Source: Acidimicrobiia bacterium (lineage in GTDB: Bacteria > Actinomycetota > Acidimicrobiia > IMCC26256 > PALSA-555). Taken from it: a DNA stretch of 5,207 bases. A program made the position numbers and the translations under genes. The notes below the pieces were generated by a model. It did not search any database. It was given only the letters and a program-made list of their open reading frames with translations, and was not told where the DNA came from. Where the stretch lies: contig JALHSW010000496.1 of the NCBI GenBank assembly GCA_022865365.1, forward strand, positions 1 through 5,207. Direction: 5' to 3'. Below, piece after piece: positions 1-5,207 of the stretch (position 1 is the first letter of the stretch; every line of letters starts with the position of its first letter).

Positions 1-1408
1 CGACGTACATCCGCAGCGGTCGGGCGTCGTGAGACCCGCTGGTGTCGATCTGTACGAGCGCGTCGAGTTGGGAAAGGACCTGACCGAGTCCCTGAAGCGT
101 GGCGTAGGGCCACTGAGACACCAGGATGGGCTCGGCGTCGTAGGCGAGCGTCGAGGGCAGCCCGAAGTCGAAGATCACCGCTTCAGCGCGGCGGACCACG
201 TCGGCCACGTTGGTGACGAGTACGCCGGGGACGGCACCGAAGTCGTGGAGACTCCCGTCCGCGACGAGGAGCGGCGTACTGAACGCGAGCTCGGTCAGGA
301 GCCGGGCGAGCGGCTCGACGAGCTCGGGATTCTCGCCCACATAGGCGACCGGCTGCGACCGAGAGAGCGTCGCGAGCGCGCGCGCGACGAACGGGAGGAC
401 GTGCTCGGCGGGATAGCAGAAGAGCGCGAATGCCGTGCGCCCGTCGACCGTCGGAGGCGCACCGGAGTGCTCGGGAAGAACGGTACGGAGGGCTTCGGGG
501 AGCGCGGCGGCAACCGATGCGCGGAGATCGACCTCCTCGAGCGCGACGTCGGCGAGCCCCCATGTTTCGGCCTGCTCGGGGAGATCGGGCCGATCGACGG
601 AGTGGCTGAAGCGCTCGAGGTCGTTCGAAACGCGTTCCCGCGAGTGGAAGACGCCGGGAACCCGGGTGTGGTCGCAATGGTAGCCACGGAGCTCGTGGCG
701 CAGATCGTTCGGCGCGCCGTACCCGAGCCAGTGGCGCTTGCAGAGGTTCGAGTCGACGTGCCAGCCGAGGAGCATCTCCTCGTCGAACCCGCGCATCTCG
801 AGGAGTCGATCCCGGAGCACGAGCTGGAAGTCGCCCGGCGCGTCGAACAACATCCACGGATACGACGTCACCACCTCGTCGAGGTGCAGCGACGTGCCCC
901 AGTCGGCCGCCCGCTCGAGGGCCTCGGCAGGGTCTTTGCGATCGAGGGACTCCCACAAGGCTTCGGGGAGGTTGAATCGGGGAAGCGCGTAGTACCCGTC
1001 GTCGAGGCTGCCGACGATGTCGGAGAGGCTCCGGCTCTGCGTGGGAACGAACAGCATGTCGGTGTTCGTCGAGAGGATCCAGCGGTTCGCCGGGTTGGTC
1101 CGGCGCAGCCCAGCGTTCCGGGCGATGGGCTCGAGTGCCGGCAAGTGGGTCCGCGCCGCGAAGCGCTCCGCGTGGATCGAGGCCGGCACGCGGATGACAC
1201 GCATACGCCGAATGGCTTCGTCGGTCAGCGTGTCGCGGATCGCCTCGATGAACGTCGGCATCTCCGGCGGCGTGTTGTAGTCGACGAAGACGATCTCGTC
1301 GTCATCATCGTCGAGCACCTGCGCGAGGCAGTTGAAGCTCAGCGCGGCGCGCTTGTGGAGGTTGTAGCCGTGGCTGTCGTTGCGCCCGTAGACGATGATG
1401 GAGAGCAC
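1..1408 (-). CDS. GT-A-fold glycosyltransferase (family 2-like) with a second C-terminal domain, partial (3' end outside window)
   Basis: The frame is open from a GTG at 1408 to the window edge (469 codons, no stop). The N-terminus MLSIIVYGRND followed by DEIVFVDYNTPP (about residues 37-48) is the beta1/beta2 nucleotide-binding start of GT-A glycosyltransferases. IARNAGLRRTN (95-105) and ILSTNTDMLF (111-120) form the usual donor-site block, with Asp117 in the DxD-like position. GFDEEMLLGWHVDSNL (207-222) matches the late acidic motif that often holds the catalytic base, here probably Asp219. From about residue 300 there is a second alpha/beta region of unknown function. No signal peptide or membrane segment is seen, so it is probably cytoplasmic or peripheral. 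It would transfer a nucleotide-activated sugar; donor and acceptor cannot be read. The start follows the epimerase stop by 10 bases with no strong Shine-Dalgarno, suggesting translational coupling. No other start codon lies in frame close upstream. The family call is firm; the specificity is not. Confidence 0.85.
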   Translation of the reverse strand, partial: MLSIIVYGRNDSHGYNLHKRAALSFNCLAQVLDDDDDEIVFVDYNTPPEMPTFIEAIRDTLTDEAIRRMRVIRVPASIHAERFAARTHLPALEPIARNAGLRRTNPANRWILSTNTDMLFVPTQSRSLSDIVGSLDDGYYALPRFNLPEALWESLDRKDPAEALERAADWGTSLHLDEVVTSYPWMLFDAPGDFQLVLRDRLLEMRGFDEEMLLGWHVDSNLCKRHWLGYGAPNDLRHELRGYHCDHTRVPGVFHSRERVSNDLERFSHSVDRPDLPEQAETWGLADVALEEVDLRASVAAALPEALRTVLPEHSGAPPTVDGRTAFALFCYPAEHVLPFVARALATLSRSQPVAYVGENPELVEPLARLLTELAFSTPLLVADGSLHDFGAVPGVLVTNVADVVRRAEAVIFDFGLPSTLAYDAEPILVSQWPYATLQGLGQVLSQLDALVQIDTSGSHDARPLRMYV

Positions 1409-1418
1409 GACGGCGATC

Positions 1419-2402
1419 TCAGGCCTGCCGCGCCATCTCGTCGTATATCCACCGGTAGGTGCGCTCCATCCCGGTCGCCAACGAGGTGGAAGGTTCCCAG
1501 CCCAGCCGTTCCTGCACGAGCGTGTTGTCGGAGTTGCGGCCCCGGACACCGAGGGGGGCGTCGAGCTTGTACTCCCGCTCGAGCTGCACTCCCGCGGCCG
1601 CCTCGACGATGTCGACCAGCTCGTTGACCGTCACCAGCTCCGAGGAGCCGACGTTGATCGGCTCCTCGACGTCGCTGCGCATCAGGCGCTGCGTGCCCTC
1701 GAGGCAGTCGTCGATGAACGTGAAGCTGCGCGTCTGCTTGCCGTCACCCCAGATCTCGATCTCGTGGTTGCCGCTGAGCACCGCTGCCGCGACCTTGCGA
1801 GAGATCGCCGCCGGCGCCTTCTCGCGCCCGCCGTCGTAGGCGCCGTACGGCCCGTACACGTTGTGGTACCGGGCGATCCGCGTGGTGAGGCCGAAGTCCT
1901 CGGTGAAGTGGCGGCACAGTCGCTCGATGAACAGCTTCTCCCAGCCATAGCCGTCCTCGGGCATCGCCGGATAGGCGTCGGCCTCGCGCAGAGGCTCCAC
2001 GTCTGGCGACTCCTGCTTGGCGGCTGCGTACACGCACGCCGAGGAGGAGAAGAAGAACCGTTCCACGCCCTCGTCGCGTGCCGCGACCAGCAGGTGGGTC
2101 CCGATGAGCACCGACAGCATGCACTCGGCCTTGTGCGACTCGATGAAGCCCATCCCCCCCATGTTGCAGGCGAGGTCGAAGACCCACTTCGTCCCGGCGA
2201 CCGCGGTGCGGCAAGCGTCGGCGTCGCGCAGATCCAGCACGAGGTTCTCGGCATCGTCGAAGCGCTGGTGCCACTCGTCGAGCGGCTTGATGTCGACGAC
2301 CCGCACGGCCGCGCCCGCCTCGACGAGCGAGCGGGCCAGCCAGCCTCCGATGAACCCGCCGCCTCCGGCGACGACGACCAAGCCCTCGGGTTCCATTGCC
2401 AT
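1419..2402 (-). CDS. GDP-mannose 3,5-epimerase-like NAD-dependent epimerase (extended SDR)
   Basis: This is a complete 327-residue extended short-chain dehydrogenase/reductase. The NAD-binding glycine motif GGGGFIGG is at 13-20, SSSACVY at 119-125, and the YxxxK pair is Tyr152/Lys156. Several blocks match plant GDP-mannose 3,5-epimerase from memory: ACNMGGMGFIESH (78-90), YHNVYGPYG (179-187), GGREKAPAA (191-199), GDGKQTRSFTFIDDC (219-233) and GVRGRNSDN (285-293). The acid/base pair known from the plant enzyme, a Cys and a Lys, corresponds to Cys123 and Lys195, both present. In plants the enzyme converts GDP-D-mannose to GDP-L-galactose (and GDP-L-gulose) through a 4-keto intermediate. Here it probably makes an L-sugar nucleotide for a polysaccharide; the exact product is inference. 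It sits 27 bases after the dehydrogenase and 10 bases before the glycosyltransferase. The ATG at 2402 gives the longest protein, but the only Shine-Dalgarno-like AGGA fits the ATG at 2396 (third codon) better. Confidence 0.92.
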   Translation of the reverse strand: MAMEPEGLVVVAGGGGFIGGWLARSLVEAGAAVRVVDIKPLDEWHQRFDDAENLVLDLRDADACRTAVAGTKWVFDLACNMGGMGFIESHKAECMLSVLIGTHLLVAARDEGVERFFFSSSACVYAAAKQESPDVEPLREADAYPAMPEDGYGWEKLFIERLCRHFTEDFGLTTRIARYHNVYGPYGAYDGGREKAPAAISRKVAAAVLSGNHEIEIWGDGKQTRSFTFIDDCLEGTQRLMRSDVEEPINVGSSELVTVNELVDIVEAAAGVQLEREYKLDAPLGVRGRNSDNTLVQERLGWEPSTSLATGMERTYRWIYDEMARQA

Positions 2403-2404
2403 GA

Positions 2405-2408
2405 TCCT
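2405..2408 (-). promoter_or_regulatory. Ribosome binding site bearing on the epimerase start
   Basis: An AGGA on the minus strand lies 2 bases from the ATG at 2402 and 8 bases from the ATG at 2396. The 8-base spacing is the usual one, so translation may begin at the second ATG (protein starting MEPEGLVVVAGG), two residues shorter. The motif is short, so support is modest. Confidence 0.4.
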
Positions 2409-2429
2409 AGTTTTCTGCCCGCGCGTGGC

Positions 2430-3791
2430 CTACGAGCGGGCCGACACCGCCGGGCGAGGCTGGTCCTTCGGGTCGGTGCCGCGGCCGGGGTGCACGACCC
2501 GGACTCCCGGCGTCGCCTCGGGGAAGAGCCGCCAGCAGTCGATCACGACGGGGTTCCGGCCCGCGCTGCGGGCGAGCTCGGGCAGGGCGGCGAACTCCGG
2601 CGACGGGGTGGTCACGACGACCGCGTCGGCAGCGTCGACGCAGTCCTCGATCCGTCGCGTGATCTCGAACGCGGGGAGCTCGGGCACGGCGTCCACTCCG
2701 ACCATCGGATCGAAGCCGAGGACTCGGTGACCGCCGTCGATGAGGCGCGCCGCGAGCGTGAGCGCCGGGCTCTCGTCGAGGACGTTGGTCTGCGGCTTGT
2801 ACGCAAGGCCGAGGATGGCGACCGTCCCACCCGGCGGGCAGTCGCGCTCGACGATGTGGGCCAGCCGGTCGGCCTGGCGGCGGTTCACGCGGTCGGTCGC
2901 CTCGGCGAGGGTGGCCTCCACCCCGACGTCGCTCGCGGCCCGGGCCAGGGCGACGTTGTCGCGTGGGAAGCACGGGCCGCCGTAGGCGGTCGCGCCGCGC
3001 AGGTACGCGTGGCCGATTCGGTGATCGTCGCCGACCGCTTCGGTGACCGCGGCGACGTCCGCGCCCGGGGTGCGCTCGCACAGCTCCCCGAGCATGTTCG
3101 CGAACGAGATCTTGGTGGTGACGAACGTGTTGATGGCAATCTTGGCGATTTCGGCGTTCGCCCAGTTCATGTGGCGCACTGCGGGGTCTGTCTCGAAGAT
3201 CCGCCGGTGGACGCCCTCGACGAGGTCGCCGGCGCGAGAATCTGACTCACCGATGAGCACGAGGTCGGGCCGGGTGAGGTTCTGGATCACGCTCCCGAGC
3301 GCGATGAAGGTCGGGTTGTAGCAGAAACCGAGGTTCGCGCCCATCGCCCGTCCCGACGCGCCGATCAGCGTGGGAGCGAGCTCGGTGTCCATCGCGCCGG
3401 GCATCACGGTGGAGGTGATCGATACGACGTGGTACCGGTCGGTCGTCGCGAGCGCCTGGCCGATGCCGTCGAGCGCCCGGGCCACGTAGGCGTTGACGAA
3501 GCGGCCCGACTCGTCGCTCGGGGTCGGGACGATCACGAACGACAGGTCGGCGGAGTGAACGGCCTCGGCGGCGTTGGTGGTGGCGCGCAACCGGTCGCCG
3601 GCGCGGGTCATCGCGTCTTGGAGACCGGGCTCCTGAATCGGCGCTTCACCCCGGTTGATCGCGTCAACGACCCGCGAGTCGACGTCGACCCCGACGACGG
3701 GCAGGCCGGCCGCGCCGAGCACGGCCGCGAAGGACGCCCCGAGCTTGCCCAGCCCGAAGACGGCGCAGGTCACCGAGGTTTCGACTGCCAA
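2430..3791 (-). CDS. Nucleotide-sugar 6-dehydrogenase (UDP-glucose/GDP-mannose dehydrogenase family)
   Basis: This first gene of the operon encodes about 453 residues from a TTG at 3791, close to the usual family length. Such enzymes oxidise the C6 alcohol of a UDP- or GDP-sugar to the carboxylate with two NAD+, giving a sugar-uronate donor. Numbered from that TTG, the Rossmann motif FGLGKLG is at 12-18, EPGL near 54-57, and STV of the central domain ends near 129. AKIAIN carries Lys217 and Asn221, GGPCFPRD (271-278) carries the catalytic Cys274 and Asp278, and the C-terminal domain block ILGLAYKP is at 326-333. The loop usually reading NPEFLRE is here NPTFIALG (159-166), so two usual glutamates are replaced by Thr161 and Leu165. 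The substrate, UDP- or GDP-linked, cannot be told from sequence alone. The frame extends to a TTG at 3860, but the family begins just before the Rossmann strand. The TTG at 3791 has a Shine-Dalgarno at good spacing; a GTG at 3773 is the other candidate. Confidence 0.9.
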   Translation of the reverse strand: MAVETSVTCAVFGLGKLGASFAAVLGAAGLPVVGVDVDSRVVDAINRGEAPIQEPGLQDAMTRAGDRLRATTNAAEAVHSADLSFVIVPTPSDESGRFVNAYVARALDGIGQALATTDRYHVVSITSTVMPGAMDTELAPTLIGASGRAMGANLGFCYNPTFIALGSVIQNLTRPDLVLIGESDSRAGDLVEGVHRRIFETDPAVRHMNWANAEIAKIAINTFVTTKISFANMLGELCERTPGADVAAVTEAVGDDHRIGHAYLRGATAYGGPCFPRDNVALARAASDVGVEATLAEATDRVNRRQADRLAHIVERDCPPGGTVAILGLAYKPQTNVLDESPALTLAARLIDGGHRVLGFDPMVGVDAVPELPAFEITRRIEDCVDAADAVVVTTPSPEFAALPELARSAGRNPVVIDCWRLFPEATPGVRVVHPGRGTDPKDQPRPAVSARS

Positions 3792-3800
3792 GACGGCCCG

Positions 3801-3808
3801 CCTCTTCC
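3801..3808 (-). promoter_or_regulatory. Shine-Dalgarno deciding the dehydrogenase start
   Basis: The minus-strand sequence GGAAGAGG lies 9 bases upstream of the TTG at 3791. No comparable site stands before the GTG at 3773. This favours the TTG at 3791 (protein starting MAVETSVTCAVFG) over the longest reading from 3860. Confidence 0.5.
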
Positions 3809-3831
3809 GGGGAGATGTGAGGACGGGGAGA

Positions 3832-3860
3832 ATGGTACCGATCGGCCGGCGGATGCCCAA
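3832..3860 (-). promoter_or_regulatory. Possible sigma-70-type promoter of the minus-strand operon
   Basis: On the minus strand, TTGGGC (3855-3860) and TACCAT (3832-3837) are separated by 17 bases and match the -35 and -10 consensus at 3 and 4 of 6 positions. Transcription would start near 3825, about 35 bases before the favoured TTG at 3791 and downstream of the TTG at 3860. That agrees with the shorter protein. Such weak matches arise by chance, so this is only a candidate. Confidence 0.22.
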
Positions 3861-3905
3861 GTTGGACGGGTCCGAACGGCGGCGGCCCGTGTCAGACTCG
3901 CCGTC

Positions 3906-4758
3906 ATGACCGTGTTGGTTGCGCCACCGGTTGTGTTTCGCGAGTTTTCAAGGACCGTGGTTGCACGGTCGTCGGAGTCGAGCTCGATTCGGAGATGGCG
4001 GCCATCGCGGAGAATCGTCGATCACTTGGTACAAATCGATCTCGATGTGAGCCGTCTGGACGTCGAACTCGGCGGCGAGACATTCGAGGCGGCTCTGTTC
4101 GGCGACGTTCTGGAGCATCTTCGCGATCCGCTCGGCGTGCTCCGTGCCACGCGTCGGCTGCTCGAGCCTCAGGGAGTGCTCGTGGTCTCGGTCCCGAACG
4201 TCGGACACGTTGACATGCGGCTCGCCCTCTTGCATGGAGAGTTCGACTACCGACCGTGGGGACTCCTCGATCGCACCCATCTACGGTTCTTCACACTGAG
4301 CAGTCTCGAGTCCATGCTGAACGACGCTGGATTTGTCACGATCGAAGTCCATCGCCGGCGCATGAGCCGGCACTCGTGGCCGACGTTCTCCGCGATCCGG
4401 AGGCCAACGTGTACCAGTACGCCGTCAGCGCTGTTCTCGACGATGGTGACGCGCGCGTACGGCAACTCGCTGGCCGCTTCCGGAGCATCGAGGACGCACT
4501 CGAGGCGACCCGGATCGAGCGTGCCGTTGCAGTTGCAGAGGCTGACGAACAAGCACGCGTCGTGGCCGAAGCGCATAGAGAGCGGTCTGCCTGCGGTCGC
4601 AGCAGCTCGAAGTTGCACTTGACCGAGCCGCGCAGGCCGAATCCGAGCTCGACGCACTCCGGCGAACCAGGCTCTTCCGTTGGTCTCGCCCGGCCAGAGG
4701 TTTCTATGCGAGGGTTTGGCGTCCGCGAGGTGACGCGCCGAGGGTCGCTCATCGATGA
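3906..4758 (+). pseudogene. Decayed SAM-dependent methyltransferase (Methyltransf_23-like) with coiled-coil C-terminal tail
   Basis: Pieces of one protein lie in order in different frames. Segment 1 (about 3911-4019) reads VGCATGCVSRVFKDRGC then TVVGVELDSEMAAIAENR: the SAM-binding glycine loop (motif I) and the acidic end of beta2. Segment 2 (about 4020-4360) reads DHLVQIDLD, FGDVLEHLRDP, VVSVPNVGH, LLDRTHLRFFT and MLNDAGF, the rest of the class I methyltransferase core. Segment 3 (about 4364-4580) reads DPEANVYQYAVSAV and a charged, Ala/Glu-rich probable coiled coil. Segment 4 (about 4582-4758) reads LRSQQLEVALDRAAQAESEL, then TRLFRWSRP, and ends at TGA 4756-4758. At least three frame changes are needed, near 4019, 4353-4370 and 4577-4591. 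Motif I is short (HDRVGCATG where VLDVGCATG is typical), and the N-terminus before it is not recognisable. An intact homologue would methylate a glycan or related substrate; that role is inferred from the neighbours. No functional product is expected unless the frame changes are sequence errors. Confidence 0.82.
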
Positions 4759-4778
4759 TGCCCGATCCGGGCCGCGGC

Positions 4779-5087
4779 CTACATCCCGTGGGCCGGTTTC
4801 CGGGCCGAGAGTTGGTCGGGTCTCGGGGACCGTTCGGGCATCTCGGCGGCGAACACCTCAGTTGATTCGGTGTCGATCCACACCTGGAGCCCCAGCCTCG
4901 CCAAACGTCGAACGGCATCGAGAGCACCGCCAGCGCGGATCGCGTCGAGCGGCTCGCTAGCATCAGACGCAGACAGGGCCACCGTGTTGCTGATTCGCTT
5001 GAACGCGCAAGGTTCACGCTGAGGGTCACGCGGTGGCCGATCCCAACGGTGGACCCCCGGGACTGCCACCTCTCGAAGGGACGTCAA
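4779..5087 (-). CDS. Weak hypothetical ORF, possibly a remnant
   Basis: This minus-strand frame of up to 102 codons ends at TAG 4779-4781. Its central part, from AFKRISNTVALSASDASEPL to ALDAVRRLARLGLQVWID, has mostly G/C-ending codons and an alternating charged/aliphatic pattern typical of a helix and strand, so it may be real coding sequence. The flanks (WDRPPRDPQREP and PERSPRPDQLSARKP) look like non-coding GC-rich translation. The longest start is a TTG at 5087; a GTG at 5069 is another candidate, and neither has a convincing Shine-Dalgarno. I do not recognise the protein, and it may be chance. Confidence 0.25.
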   Translation of the reverse strand: MTSLREVAVPGVHRWDRPPRDPQREPCAFKRISNTVALSASDASEPLDAIRAGGALDAVRRLARLGLQVWIDTESTEVFAAEMPERSPRPDQLSARKPAHGM

Positions 5088-5132
5088 CCGCCCACACGCC
5101 AGCGGATCCGTGGCTAGAACTCGTTAGGGGAC

Positions 5133-5137
5133 AAGGA
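5133..5137 (+). promoter_or_regulatory. Shine-Dalgarno of the gene starting at 5146
   Basis: AAGGA lies 8 bases upstream of the ATG at 5146, close to ideal spacing. An in-frame TAG at 5125-5127 precedes it, so this ATG is the first possible start in its frame. Together these are the main evidence for a new gene here. Confidence 0.55.
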
Positions 5138-5145
5138 CGGCACGA

Positions 5146-5207
5146 ATGCCACGAACGATCCGGCGCTTCGGTGATCGGTACACGGCTATTGCCAGTTACG
5201 TCCTCGC
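5146..5207 (+). CDS. 5' end of an unidentified gene running off the right edge
   Basis: Only 20 codons are in the window: MPRTIRRFGDRYTAIASYVL, followed by two bases of the next codon. A basic start followed by a more hydrophobic stretch (AIASYVL) would suit an N-terminal cytoplasmic tail leading into a membrane segment, but too little is visible to say. Support comes from the well-spaced AAGGA and the in-frame stop just upstream. The function is unknown. It points the same way as the methyltransferase remnant and away from the minus-strand operon. Confidence 0.45.
   Translation, partial: MPRTIRRFGDRYTAIASYVL

Larger units (their letters stand above)
4759..5145. other. Gene-poor stretch between the methyltransferase remnant and the next gene
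   Basis: No protein of a known family was recognised in any frame here. The only reading frame with a coding-like composition is the weak minus-strand ORF at 4779-5087. No tRNA-like fold, tandem repeat or terminator with a U-run was seen. The stretch may be remains of older genes, like the methyltransferase beside it, plus the leader of the gene starting at 5146. Confidence 0.5.

Noticed and set aside
29..1627. 532-codon plus-strand open frame
   Set aside because: It is antisense to the glycosyltransferase and the end of the epimerase, both supported by motifs. Its translation is a run of Arg, Glu, Val and Gly without any recognisable domain, as expected of a GC-rich shadow frame.
1395..3245. 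616-codon plus-strand open frame
   Set aside because: It lies opposite the epimerase and most of the dehydrogenase, which are clear family members. The His/Arg/Asp/Val-rich composition is that of a mirror frame.
3948..4280. 110-codon minus-strand open frame
   Set aside because: It is antisense to the best-conserved methyltransferase segment and shows no domain of its own.
3911..4591. Programmed ribosomal frameshifting in the methyltransferase
   Set aside because: Three separate frame changes without slippery heptamers, together with apparently missing segments, fit gene decay much better than programmed recoding.
3429..4622. 397-codon plus-strand frame as one gene
   Set aside because: Only its part from about 4020 to 4360 is real methyltransferase sequence. 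The first 190 or so codons are antisense to the dehydrogenase and its leader, and the last part is the wrong frame for the tail, so it is not one protein.
4770..4812. GC-rich inverted-repeat-like stretch as a terminator
   Set aside because: The GGGCC/CCGG words are frequent in this GC-rich DNA. I could not draw a stable stem followed by a T-run, so no terminator is claimed.
4247..5029. 260-codon minus-strand open frame
   Set aside because: It overlaps the methyltransferase remnant and the gene-poor stretch. The composition is rich in Arg, Ser, Pro and Cys with no motif; the competing plus-strand segments have recognisable homology.

Overview
This is a GC-rich window (about two thirds G+C by eye) with G/C-ending codons in its intact genes. 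It most resembles a high-GC bacterium such as an actinobacterium; that assignment is an inference, since no rRNA or lineage marker is present. The content is a piece of a surface-polysaccharide or nucleotide-sugar locus.

Layout. From about 3860 down to 1, the minus strand carries a tight three-gene operon, in transcription order. First is a UDP-glucose/GDP-mannose-type nucleotide-sugar 6-dehydrogenase (stop at 2430). A 27-base gap leads to an extended SDR epimerase closely resembling plant GDP-mannose 3,5-epimerase (1419-2402). A 10-base gap then leads to a GT-A-fold glycosyltransferase that runs off the left edge (1-1408). The first two enzymes would prepare activated sugars in the cytoplasm and the third would transfer a sugar to an acceptor. 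A weak promoter-like pair and a good Shine-Dalgarno lie upstream of the first gene.

Divergent from the operon, at about 3906-4758 on the plus strand, is a broken class I SAM-dependent methyltransferase with a C-terminal coiled-coil tail. Recognisable pieces lie in order but in four segments over three reading frames, and parts of the N-terminus and of the post-catalytic region appear to be missing. The three neighbouring genes are open over almost 4 kb, so this looks like genuine decay rather than poor sequence.

The stretch 4759-5145 has no confident gene; it holds one weak minus-strand ORF (4779-5087). At 5146 a new plus-strand gene begins behind a clear Shine-Dalgarno and leaves the window after 20 codons. 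No RNA genes, CRISPR array, insertion sequence or clear terminator were seen.

The points most worth following up are the plant-type GDP-mannose 3,5-epimerase beside a sugar dehydrogenase, the dehydrogenase's altered active-site loop, and the decayed methyltransferase.
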